Shown here piece by piece: positions 33,862-42,110 of a DNA stretch of 64,000 bases. Position 1 is the first letter of the stretch; every line of letters starts with the position of its first letter. Under the pieces are notes generated by a model. That model was not told where the DNA came from, ran no database searches, and was given only the letters and a program-made list of their open reading frames with translations. Position numbers and translations under genes: made by a program. Location: contig JBMNJV010000005.1 of the NCBI GenBank assembly GCA_050951845.1, positions 244,443 to 308,442 of the forward strand, given 5' to 3'. The stretch is from UBA5436 sp050951845 (GTDB lineage: Bacteria > Bacillota > Clostridia > Saccharofermentanales > DTU023).

Positions 33862-34908
33862 TTAGAGTTGTATTCTTTTGCCAGTATTCGAAGATTCAAT
33901 ACAAGCGAAAATTGATTTCATTGCTTCTATCGCATCTGTATAGGGAACTGAAGGAGTTTTATCATTAACTATCGCTTCTACAAAATCGTCTATGACTCCG
34001 GAATTTGCTTGAACCTCATCTTCGTTAGTTTGCATTTCACCAACTTTATAAAATGCACTTTCTCCATTTTTAAACTCAATTTCAACTGGAAATTCTAGAT
34101 TATCATATAATCTCATTATTCCATTGGTACAATACAAAATTGTGCTGTTATCTTCGGAACCATAATATGTCCAACTAGTAGTGATCGTTCCTATTTGACC
34201 TTTATTCATTTTTAAAAGTACTATCATATTGTCATCAACTTGTATTAATGAACCTGAACTATCTCGTTTGTCTAACGTCACACACATTGCATCCAATATA
34301 TCAATCGTATCATCTAATAACCACATGATTAAGTCAATTTTATGAATACCCAAATCTGCAGAAACACCCATCGATGCTTTGTTTTTATCAAAGAACCATG
34401 TGTTAACACTTTTATCCATGCTCCAATATTCCGGACCTCTATGACCAAAATTTGTTTTGAAAGTAATAACTTCACCCAGAACATTTGATTCTAATAATTC
34501 TTTAGCTTTAACATGAGCTGGTGTAAATCTTTGGTTATGACCAACCATCAATATTTTATTTTCTTGTTTAGAAACATTTCCCATATTTAGACAATCATCT
34601 AGAGAAGTTGCCATGGGTTTTTCACATAAAACATGCTTGCCTTTTTTTAATGCTTGGATAGTAATATCAGCATGAGTATCATTAGATGTACAAACACTCA
34701 CTGCATTTATCTCAGGATCATTTAATAACTCCTCTATCGAACCATACACTTTAGAATCAGATGTTTCAGCCAAAGCTTTCGCCCTTTTTGGATCAGAATC
34801 AAATACACCAACTATTATACTGTTAGGATTTGCTAAATATTCCGGTACATGTCTCATTTTAGCTATAGAACCACAACCAATAATTCCAACTTTTACTTTA
34901 TTATTCAT
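33862..34908 (-). CDS. Gfo/Idh/MocA-family sugar dehydrogenase
   Basis: NAD(P)-dependent oxidoreductase for cyclic sugars, inositol or sugar acids. The Rossmann motif is KVGIIGCGSIAKMRH. The family motif is HVLCEKPMATSLDD (catalytic Lys), and the catalytic His lies in GVSADLGIHKIDLIMWLL. Length is 348 residues. The ATG at 34908 is chosen over 34914 because it lies eight bases from GAGGGGA. It is the last gene of the second sugar cassette, after a zinc-type alcohol dehydrogenase (gap 19 bases). Relatives include inositol dehydrogenase and 1,5-anhydrofructose reductase; the sequence alone does not decide. Confidence 0.9.
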   Translation of the reverse strand: MNNKVKVGIIGCGSIAKMRHVPEYLANPNSIIVGVFDSDPKRAKALAETSDSKVYGSIEELLNDPEINAVSVCTSNDTHADITIQALKKGKHVLCEKPMATSLDDCLNMGNVSKQENKILMVGHNQRFTPAHVKAKELLESNVLGEVITFKTNFGHRGPEYWSMDKSVNTWFFDKNKASMGVSADLGIHKIDLIMWLLDDTIDILDAMCVTLDKRDSSGSLIQVDDNMIVLLKMNKGQIGTITTSWTYYGSEDNSTILYCTNGIMRLYDNLEFPVEIEFKNGESAFYKVGEMQTNEDEVQANSGVIDDFVEAIVNDKTPSVPYTDAIEAMKSIFACIESSNTGKRIQL

Positions 34909-34927
34909 AATCATTCCCCTCTAAAAA

Positions 34928-35893
34928 TTAAAAAGTAATTACACCCTTTATATACCCATCTTTTTTTGCAGTCGCTATTTCCATTATTTCTTGTGCTTCT
35001 TCACTCTTGTAAACGTGAGTAATCAGATCTTTTTGATCAAATACACCTCTTCTAAACAAGGCTTCCGTTTCAGCTAAATGATCTTGAAAATTTCTATCAA
35101 AATTAGGTGCTGTATTATATACTCTGTATCCTCTTTGATGCCACGGTGTCATATCAATCATTCTTGTTCCTCTATGCCAAGCAAATAAGTTTAAAATACC
35201 TGTCGTAGCCATTAATTCATTCGCTAACTTTAAACCAGATTCTGCACCTGAACATTCTATAACCATACCAACACCACCACGCTTTTGAATTGAAGTAACA
35301 ATCTTTTTCGCTTCTTCAGAATTTGATAAATAAACTTCATCGGCACCAAATTTTTTTGCAAGTTTCAATCTTTCTTCATCTAAATCAAACACAATCAGAT
35401 TGCTTATTAAAGATTTCATTAATCCTTGCACATATAGCAAGCCCATATATCCAGCACCTACGAGAGCAACTTCAGTCGCTGGTCGCAGATTAATGTTACC
35501 CAAAGCGTTCACAATGCAAGATGCCGGCTCACCAATCCACAAAGGAATTTCTTTTTCTGAAACATCAGCATAAATAGGTGCTACTGCTTTCCGATTTATA
35601 TTTTGGACTTGAATCATTTGAGGAGAGTCTTCAGAGCACATTACCAATTGTCCAGTTTTAATATCTTTTACACCTTCACCCGTTTTTCTGACATATCCAA
35701 TTCCTTCATGACCATGCATAAACGGAAAAGGTCCTGGTGTTGTCTTACCAGAAAACAAAGCACAGTCCCAAGCACAAATCCCACAAGCTTTAATCTCCAC
35801 CTGTACTTCATTATAGCCAGGCTCATCATTGATTTCTGTTAAACGAGATTCAATTGAATTAACGTCTGTTATCCATAGTGCTTTTACTTTCAT
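34928..35893 (-). CDS. Zinc-type medium-chain alcohol/polyol dehydrogenase
   Basis: MDR-family enzyme of about 321 residues. The catalytic zinc ligands are Cys in ACGICAWD, His-Glu in HGHEGIGYV and Glu in WIGEPASCIVNAL. The four-Cys structural zinc loop is missing (after VMCSEDSP there are no Cys pairs), as in several polyol/threonine-dehydrogenase-like branches. The cofactor motif is VALVGAGYMGLLY. The ATG at 35893 fits the family start MKVKAL and has AAAGGAA upstream; further in-frame sequence upstream is not needed. Paired with a Gfo/Idh enzyme it likely oxidises an imported polyol or sugar. Confidence 0.88.
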   Translation of the reverse strand: MKVKALWITDVNSIESRLTEINDEPGYNEVQVEIKACGICAWDCALFSGKTTPGPFPFMHGHEGIGYVRKTGEGVKDIKTGQLVMCSEDSPQMIQVQNINRKAVAPIYADVSEKEIPLWIGEPASCIVNALGNINLRPATEVALVGAGYMGLLYVQGLMKSLISNLIVFDLDEERLKLAKKFGADEVYLSNSEEAKKIVTSIQKRGGVGMVIECSGAESGLKLANELMATTGILNLFAWHRGTRMIDMTPWHQRGYRVYNTAPNFDRNFQDHLAETEALFRRGVFDQKDLITHVYKSEEAQEIMEIATAKKDGYIKGVITF

Positions 35894-35988
35894 ATTATTA
35901 AAATTCCTTTCTAAATGTTTAACTAAAACGTATTTCAAATTTCTACATTTGCACATCTACAATATTTTTATATAGATTCAATCAAGAA

Positions 35989-36987
35989 TTATTTTTTCTT
36001 TTTATGCAATAGTAAAGTATCCATCGTTACTGCAGATATAATAAGAACACCCATAACAACTTGTTGATAGAAGGTATCTACTCGCATCATATTTAGACCA
36101 TTATTAATTAAACCAATTATCAATCCTCCGATAACCACATTCCACACTTTACCTTTTCCTCCGAAAAAGCTTGTACCACCAATGACAGCTGCAGCAATTG
36201 CAAAAGTCTCATAACCGGATCCTGCTAATGGTTCTGCTGCACCTGTTTTTGCTGTAATGATTAGACCACCTATACCTGCACAAATTCCAGAAATAATAAA
36301 TACTACTAATCTATGAACATTTGTGTCTATGCCTGAATACCATGCAGCCTCAGGATTGCCTCCAAATGCATAAATATTTCTTCCCATTTTCATTTTTGTA
36401 GTTATAATCCACAATATCACTGCTAGTAATAAAGCTATTATTACCGCTGTAGGAATCATTCCTATTACTCTATAATTTACTACCATTTTGAAACTTTGTG
36501 GAAACCCTGAGACAGAGCGTGCATTAGAGAGTATCATTACAATACCTCTATATATCCATTGTGTTCCCAAAGTGATAATAAAAGGATGTACTTGTGACAA
36601 ATTGATCAATAAACCATTCATTGCTCCAAGCAAACCTCCACCGATTATCGCTCCTAATAATATAGCTAGTGAAACAGGTATTCCCTGCTTCATTAACATA
36701 CCCATCCATAAACCAGTTAAAGCCATTACAGAACCTATCGAAAGATCTATTCCTCCTATTAAAATGGCAAAAAACACTCCTAATCCGATTACAATTTTAT
36801 CTGCACTCTGATACAAAATATTTATAATGTTCTCTAAAGAAAGAAAGTTGCTTTTAGAGGGTGATATGATAGCTATTATTATAAATAGCAGAAGAAAAAT
36901 CAGTAGAGTGCCTACTCGCTCCCACCAATAGCTAAAGCCTTTTTCGTAATCAACTTGCCTCTTTTGCTTACCTTCATCAATATTCAT
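35989..36987 (-). CDS. Sugar ABC transporter permease (RbsC type), second cassette
   Basis: CUT2 permease, 332 residues with about ten helices. It shows LGVFFAILIGGIDLSIGSVMAL, IITLGTQWIYRGIVMIL, YAFGGNPEAAWYSGID and VIGGTSFFGGKGKVWNVVIGGL. It lies 18 bases after the ATPase gene, and a single permease suggests a homodimeric channel, unlike the first importer. Base use is more AT-rich than in the 24-28 kb importer. Confidence 0.92.
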   Translation of the reverse strand: MNIDEGKQKRQVDYEKGFSYWWERVGTLLIFLLLFIIIAIISPSKSNFLSLENIINILYQSADKIVIGLGVFFAILIGGIDLSIGSVMALTGLWMGMLMKQGIPVSLAILLGAIIGGGLLGAMNGLLINLSQVHPFIITLGTQWIYRGIVMILSNARSVSGFPQSFKMVVNYRVIGMIPTAVIIALLLAVILWIITTKMKMGRNIYAFGGNPEAAWYSGIDTNVHRLVVFIISGICAGIGGLIITAKTGAAEPLAGSGYETFAIAAAVIGGTSFFGGKGKVWNVVIGGLIIGLINNGLNMMRVDTFYQQVVMGVLIISAVTMDTLLLHKKKK

Positions 36988-37005
36988 TTTTTATCTCCCT
37001 ATAAA

Positions 37006-38520
37006 CTATGTGGCTGCATGCATGATTTTTTCTTCAGTAGCTTCTGAACAATCCAAAATTGTTGCTATTTGACCTTCATTAAATACAACAATCCGGTCAC
37101 ACACCGCTAGCAATTCCGGTAGCTCGGATGATATCATCAGCACTCCCTTACCTTCCTCAACAAGCTTTCGCATTATTTTATAAATTTCACTTTTAGCTCC
37201 CACGTCGATTCCCCGAGTAGGTTCATCGAATATAAATAATTTTGCATTCGCTGCAAGCCACTTTGCAACAATAGTTTTCTGCTGATTACCTCCGGATAAT
37301 TCTGAAATATTTTGGTAAATTGATGTTGCTCTTATGTCAAGTTGCTCTTTAAATTTATTTGCCATTACTTGCTCGTTTTTCGTATCAAGAAAACCGGATG
37401 TTCCTCGATATTTTGAAGTTCGTAGAGAGTTTTCAATTGCTATATTTTCCCATATTGTAAAATTATCAAAAAACCCTGTTTGACGTCTATTTTCAGTTAG
37501 ATAGGCAAGCCCCTTTTTTACAGCATCATATGGTGTGTTTATTTTTAATTCCTTATTCTCAAAAAACATCTTGCCTTTTTGCATTTTTTCTACACCAAAA
37601 ATTACATTCATTAATTCGGTTCGACCGGAACCAACTAATCCCGCAAATCCAAGTATTTCGTTTTTATATAACTCTAAGCTAACATTTTTTACTTTACTAT
37701 CAGCTCTTGTGACATTTTCAAGCTTAAATAAAATTTCTTTTTTCTTTCTGTTATTATTGTCTAACAAATTATAATTTTCTTGTAATTCTCGGCCTACCAT
37801 CATAGTAATAATTTCATTTTTACTCTTCACGTCTGATAACATTTTTGTTGCAACAAATTTTCCATCTTTCAAAACAGTGATTCTATCGCCAATTTGTTTG
37901 ATCTCATCCAGTTTATGAGAAATATAAACAATCCCGACTCCCTGTGTTTTAAGATTTCGGATGATATTAAATAAATTTTCTGTTTCATCTACAGTCAAAG
38001 ACGATGTAGGTTCATCCATAATCAGAACTTCTGTATCATGAATTAATGCTTTTGCAATTTCTACAAGTTGCTTTTCTGAAATAGACAAATCTTCTACTGC
38101 TGTCATAGGATTTCTTTGTAAACCTACTAAGTCCATAGCCTCTGTTGCTTTTTCTTTGATATAATTTGAATCAATAAAAGGAATCCCAAGTATTTTTTTC
38201 TCGGGCAAGTTGCCGACAAATAGATTCTCCATTATGGACAATTCATCAATAACACTTAATTCTTGATAAATAATACTTATACCATTATCTTGAGATAATG
38301 ATGGTGACAACTTCTTATATTGTTTATCATTAATACTAATAACTCCATCCGTCGGAGAATAAATACCACTAAGAATTTTCATGAGTGTTGACTTGCCTGC
38401 ACCATTTTCTCCCACAAGTATATGCACTTCACCAGAAAAAATTTCTAGATCTATATTATCCAGCGCAGTTACACCAGGAAATTTTTTGGTAATATTTTTC
38501 ATTTCTACCAATTTTTTCAT
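37006..38520 (-). CDS. Sugar ABC transporter ATP-binding protein (RbsA type), second cassette
   Basis: Tandem ATPase of a CUT2 importer, about 504 residues. N-terminal domain: GENGAGKSTLMKIL, LSISEKQLVEIAKAL, VLIMDEPTSSL. C-terminal domain: GLVGSGRTELM (degenerate Walker A), ELSGGNQQKTIVAKWL, FIFDEPTRGIDVG. The ATG at 38520 is preferred over a GTG two codons upstream; AGGTAGAG precedes it. It follows the binding-protein gene by about 90 bases. Confidence 0.94.
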   Translation of the reverse strand: MKKLVEMKNITKKFPGVTALDNIDLEIFSGEVHILVGENGAGKSTLMKILSGIYSPTDGVISINDKQYKKLSPSLSQDNGISIIYQELSVIDELSIMENLFVGNLPEKKILGIPFIDSNYIKEKATEAMDLVGLQRNPMTAVEDLSISEKQLVEIAKALIHDTEVLIMDEPTSSLTVDETENLFNIIRNLKTQGVGIVYISHKLDEIKQIGDRITVLKDGKFVATKMLSDVKSKNEIITMMVGRELQENYNLLDNNNRKKKEILFKLENVTRADSKVKNVSLELYKNEILGFAGLVGSGRTELMNVIFGVEKMQKGKMFFENKELKINTPYDAVKKGLAYLTENRRQTGFFDNFTIWENIAIENSLRTSKYRGTSGFLDTKNEQVMANKFKEQLDIRATSIYQNISELSGGNQQKTIVAKWLAANAKLFIFDEPTRGIDVGAKSEIYKIMRKLVEEGKGVLMISSELPELLAVCDRIVVFNEGQIATILDCSEATEEKIMHAAT

Positions 38521-38609
38521 GTTCACTCTACCTAAAATCCTCTTATCCCCTCTCCATAAAATTATTTTGAGGGGATAATAATTAATTTTTGAACAAATGT
38601 TTAATCTGT

Positions 38610-39743
38610 TTAATCATCTTGTGTTACTAGGATCGAATCAACAAACTCTAGTATTGGTTCATAATCTCCGGAACCATCCTCACCTTTCTTAACAGCATCA
38701 AGAAGAAGTTCAAAAGATCTTGCACCAATTGCTGCGGGATCTTGTGCTACTGTTGCTGCAAGACGTCCTTCTTTAATCGAATCTAGTGCATCATCCGTAC
38801 CATCTGTTCCAACAACAATACAATCATCTTGAAGATTTGCATTTTCTACAGCTTCTTGTACACCAAGTGCCATCGTGTCATTTGCACAATAGAAAGCTTT
38901 AATATCTGGATGTTGTTGAATAATATTTGTAGCAACATCAAGCGCTTTATTTCTATCCCAATCTGCCGGTTGACTATCTACTAATTCTATTCCTTCAGTT
39001 TCATTAAAGACTGCTGATGAACCTACAACTCTGGCTTCACCATTTGGAGAACCTGCTTTTCCTTCAATAATCGCAACTTTACCTTCACCAATTTGCTCAA
39101 CAATAAATTTGGCACCTTTTTCTCCAACAACAGCATTATCTGTTGCAGCAAATCCCACAATGTATCCGCCAGCTGCCTCTAACTCTTCTTCATCAATTCT
39201 TTCATCAATGTCAAATACTGGTATGCCTTTTTTATTAGCAGCTACAACTCCTTCAATACAATTCGTTGATGAAATGGGAGCAACAGCAATGCCATCATAA
39301 TCTCCACTTACAGACGAAATCATTTTATCAAGTTGAGGTCCTAATTCATCCTCTGAATTTACAGCATCAACATATACTTCTATTCCTGCTGATTTAGCAG
39401 CTTCTTCAATACCTTCCTTCATTGTTACCCAATGGGGATTTGCTAATGTCTTTAATAAAAAATAAAGGCTTATTTCTGAGTCATCAGCTGATACTTCTGT
39501 GTTATCAACGGCTTCTTCAACTTTTTCTTCAGTTTTCTCTTCAACTTTTTCTTCAGTTTTCTCTTCAACTTTTTCTTCAGTTTTCTCTTCAGCTTTTTCT
39601 TCAGCTTTCTTTTCGGCTTTTTCTTCAGTTTTCTCTTCGGCTTTTTCTTCAGTTTTTCCGGAGCCACCACATGCAGCAATTCCTAAAACCATAATACTTA
39701 GTAACAATAATGCTACAATTTTTGTTAACAAAGACTTTTTCAT
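38610..39743 (-). CDS. Sugar-binding lipoprotein, second cassette
   Basis: Ribose/allose-type substrate-binding protein with lipobox LGIAAC (Cys25). A very long Glu/Lys linker of EEK(A/T/V) units spans about residues 31-76, encoded by near-identical 12-base repeats. The binding domain starts ISLYFLLKTLANPHWVTM and has VAPISSTNCIEGVVAANKKGI, PVFDIDERI, EGKAGSPNGEARVVG and VGTDGTDDALDSIKEGRLAATVAQDP. These are the conserved ligand and hinge regions of the RbsB/AlsB group. It has its own consensus promoter at 39766-39795. Confidence 0.92.
   Translation of the reverse strand: MKKSLLTKIVALLLLSIMVLGIAACGGSGKTEEKAEEKTEEKAEKKAEEKAEEKTEEKVEEKTEEKVEEKTEEKVEEAVDNTEVSADDSEISLYFLLKTLANPHWVTMKEGIEEAAKSAGIEVYVDAVNSEDELGPQLDKMISSVSGDYDGIAVAPISSTNCIEGVVAANKKGIPVFDIDERIDEEELEAAGGYIVGFAATDNAVVGEKGAKFIVEQIGEGKVAIIEGKAGSPNGEARVVGSSAVFNETEGIELVDSQPADWDRNKALDVATNIIQQHPDIKAFYCANDTMALGVQEAVENANLQDDCIVVGTDGTDDALDSIKEGRLAATVAQDPAAIGARSFELLLDAVKKGEDGSGDYEPILEFVDSILVTQDD
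39485..39655 (-). repeat. 12-base tandem repeats encoding the EEK(A/T/V) linker
   Basis: On the plus strand (C/T)TTTTTCTTCAG or (C/T)TTCTCTTCAG units alternate about a dozen times. They encode the Glu/Lys linker of the binding protein. Confidence 0.85.
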
Positions 39744-39765
39744 TTTTTCCTCCTTGAATAAAGTT

Positions 39766-39795
39766 ATTACATTTGTCTGTTCTTCAGACTGTCAA
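39766..39795 (-). promoter_or_regulatory. Promoter with palindrome in its spacer, second sugar cassette
   Basis: On the minus strand TTGACA (39795-39790), an 18-base spacer and TGTAAT (39771-39766). The spacer is occupied by GTCTG-AAGAA-CAGAC, a perfect 5-bp inverted repeat at the position of a repressor operator. Confidence 0.65.
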
Positions 39796-39892
39796 CCCAC
39801 TAATCATTTTTATCAAATTTACACTTGATGATTATAAATAGCTGGTTTCCAATTAAATTAATATCTCGTACCAAATTGGCACTAAAAGCTTT

Positions 39893-39913
39893 AGCTGCTT
39901 TTATCAATTGTTT
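39893..39913. other. 7-bp inverted repeat between GATase-like and binding-protein genes
   Basis: TAAAAGC-TTTAGCT-GCTTTTA, with no T-run on the minus strand, so it is more likely an operator or processing hairpin than a terminator. Confidence 0.35.
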
Positions 39914-40040
39914 TTTGGAATGACAAAACAGTTTTGAAAATAAGCCTACAATCAAAATAAAAAGCAACATCTTGATTAAAGTGTATTAATTACTCTTATC
40001 CGGACGAACAAAATCTTTTTTTAATGATTATTTTTGATTC

Positions 40041-40793
40041 TTATATTTCTTTTGCTAGCCAACGTACAATATTTGCAAAAATTTTCGGATACCCATTCCA
40101 TTCAAGAAATTCTCGTGATCCCCAATGAAAAGTGCAGTCAGATGCAAACGCAAAAGTTCTTCCATTTCCATATTTTCCGCAAGCCATAAAGGTATCATCT
40201 CCAATTTTCATGATCTCTATTGCATCTTTTTTAGTTTTGATTTTATTGTAACCAAGAAAATGTGGCCAATTTGTCTCAATACCTTGCAAAACCGGATGCT
40301 CGGGTTTGACTACTATCGGATTAATCCCTTGAGGACATTCAATTCTGTCATCATAATTAAGCATCTTCACAGGTAAAACATCCGCTAACGGAGTCATTGC
40401 ATAACGAGCTTTATTTTCTATGCCAGAAAAACTGAGATAACCACCAAACATTACAAGACCGCCACCGTTATTTACAAATTTTGCAATTTCCAATAATCTG
40501 TTTGGTTTTCGTTTACCTTCAAACATCATTGCTGGATCTAACATAATAGTGTTGCTACCTATATCACTAAGAATAACTACACTATATTGCGAAAGCTCTT
40601 CTTGAGTATCAGGAAACGCTAGTTGAGCTTGAGGATTGGGTAAAAAATCTACTTGAATGCCCTGACTTTTTAAAGCATCAAGAATTGGTTTTGCATTTGT
40701 TACATCCAATCTACCCAAATCTACTGAATCAAAACCTTTGATGTGCGTTTCTTGTACTGTCCATGATTCACCTACCAATAAAACTTTTTTCAT
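40041..40793 (-). CDS. Putative glutamine-amidotransferase-like protein of sugar operons
   Basis: 250 residues with the flavodoxin-like fold of class I GATase relatives (starts KKVLLVGESWTV; LSQYSVVILSDIGSNT; FVNNGGGLVMFGGYLSFSG; PEHPVLQGI; GKYGNGRTFAFASDCTFHWG). The nucleophile elbow position reads GGYLSF with no Cys, so amidotransferase activity is unlikely. Proteins of this kind (the group often labelled DUF1355) recur beside sugar importers, and their role is unknown. It is the first gene of the second cassette, about 300 bases before the binding-protein gene, which has its own promoter. Confidence 0.7.
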   Translation of the reverse strand: MKKVLLVGESWTVQETHIKGFDSVDLGRLDVTNAKPILDALKSQGIQVDFLPNPQAQLAFPDTQEELSQYSVVILSDIGSNTIMLDPAMMFEGKRKPNRLLEIAKFVNNGGGLVMFGGYLSFSGIENKARYAMTPLADVLPVKMLNYDDRIECPQGINPIVVKPEHPVLQGIETNWPHFLGYNKIKTKKDAIEIMKIGDDTFMACGKYGNGRTFAFASDCTFHWGSREFLEWNGYPKIFANIVRWLAKEI

Positions 40794-41340
40794 GTTCTTC
40801 TCCTTTTAAGATTAATTGTTCTGTTAACTTAAAATTTAATAAGAAATCTGAAAACCTCTGGTAGAATATTTTGAGGAAATACATCTATCTCAAAGAAAGG
40901 TAAATATAGATCAGATGAATAACACTTTGATGAAACTTACATCAAAATCAACGGCAAAAACCATCAGTTTCGTTTGCTTTAGAAACTTCACTATTGCACA
41001 TACGTTGTTAAATTCCTCATTCTTCGCTGAATAATCTAACACTGGCTCAAGTAGGTAGGGATACATACAACTAAAAAATCAAAAAACCAGATAATAATTC
41101 CTCTTAATTCCATAAGGACTTATTCAGATTTCAAGTTTCAAGTTTTATTTTTCAATCTCAACTTTAAGATTGTTTCGTGTGCACAAATCTATGATTTTGT
41201 TTTCTTTCACACTATTTTCCGTTATTCTTGATCTGATTCTGAGTGATTGAGGTGGAAATTTTTCTTCATCTTTTCGCCAGTTCGCTTTTCAGATCTCTTT
41301 TTCTTCATCTTTGGTTAACAGATACTAAACAATTTCTTCT

Positions 41341-41374
41341 TTTTTCATACTAGCAGTGCTTCTAGTATGAAAAA
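41341..41374. repeat. Perfect 13-bp inverted repeat with T-first polarity
   Basis: TTTTTCATACTAG, an 8-base loop and CTAGTATGAAAAA. On both strands the T-run comes before the stem and the A-run after it, so it is not an intrinsic terminator. Confidence 0.8.
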
Positions 41375-41543
41375 GATACAGCACAACATAAATGATTTAT
41401 CAGATTTTATAAATCTATTAAATTAACATTTATTTAGGGTATCCTTTACTCTATTTGGAAAATTATCCTACTTTTGAGTTCATATATATTCTTGTAAAAG
41501 AACATATTTCTTAAAATATTATTTGATCTAAAATTGAATGGAC

Positions 41544-41573
41544 TTGTTTGGGTAAACGTTTAACATGTATAAA
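41544..41573 (+). promoter_or_regulatory. Promoter-like sequence enclosing a LacI-type operator
   Basis: TTGTTT (41544-41549), 18 bases and TATAAA (41568-41573) enclose GTAAACGTTTAAC, close to the LacI-family consensus with a central CG. No gene follows on the plus strand except the istB remnant, so its role is unclear. Confidence 0.35.
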
Positions 41574-41678
41574 TTATATATATATCACAAGATTACGTCA
41601 AGCAGTTTTGTCTAATTCAATAAAAATTTTCTTAAAAGTTGTCTTCTCAAGCAAAATCTTCTAATAGCTCATTGAATT

Positions 41679-41727
41679 GGAAACCGCGTTCTCAGAAGGC
41701 CAGTGGCCTTCCGAAAGCGCGTTTTCC
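41679..41727. repeat. 24-bp imperfect palindrome abutting the istB remnant
   Basis: Arms 41679-41702 and 41704-41727 match at 20 of 24 bases around a single central G; the core GAAGGCCA/TGGCCTTC is perfect. It is far more GC-rich than its surroundings and begins two bases after the istB similarity stops. Confidence 0.8.
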
Positions 41728-41728
41728 A

Positions 41729-42024
41729 CATAGAACGGTAATTTGTAGGATCCATAGGAATAATATTGATTTTATAAGCGTCATATTTAATACGATCAAG
41801 AATTGCTTCGGCCAATGGACTGTTATCTCCGCCAATCTGCTCATACCAATCACTCGGATCATACTGCGAATAGAAGACCGTTGATGACTTTTTTCTTCTT
41901 CTGTAATAACTCCAGAATATCATGTTGTTTTTACTGTGTTGGCTTGAGCAGCAACCACTCATCCAAAATCAATACAACAGGAATGGATTTCACACCGGAA
42001 TATTCCTCATCTTTTTTGAGGTGA
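41729..42024 (-). pseudogene. Remnant of IS21-family helper ATPase istB
   Basis: Reading the minus strand, VKSIPVVLILDEWLLLKPTQ (Walker B region) ends in a stop. After a frame change come RRRKKSSTVFYSQYDPSDW, YEQIGGDNSPLAEAILD and RIKYDAYKINIIPMD, strongly typical of IstB C-terminal halves. The N-terminal half, istA and the last residues are missing, and the remaining frame runs into the palindrome at 41679-41727. It is a decayed insertion-sequence fragment at the edge of the second sugar cassette. Confidence 0.8.
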
Positions 42025-42110
42025 AAAAATATATATTAAAAAAATTTACATCTTAATATCGTTTGAAGTCATTCAAGAATAATTCTTATTCTTCAAAAAA
42101 CAGAATGTTT

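Larger units (their letters stand above)
40794..41640. other. Gene-free AT-rich stretch
   Basis: No convincing coding frame. It contains the hairpin at 41341-41374 and the operator-like site near 41550. The rest is AT-rich sequence with frequent stops in all frames, probably the decayed left part of the same insertion-sequence debris as the istB remnant. Confidence 0.5.

Noticed and set aside
39422..39828. Plus-strand open frames rich in Ser-Phe or Leu-Gln repeats opposite the binding-protein linker
   Set aside because: They are antisense images of the 12-base linker repeats, without ribosome sites; the same applies opposite 28526-28789, 53790-54167 and 59098-59512.
41669..41962. 97-codon minus-strand open frame as an intact gene
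   Set aside because: It is only the C-terminal fragment of IstB, frameshifted from its Walker B part, so it is given as a pseudogene.
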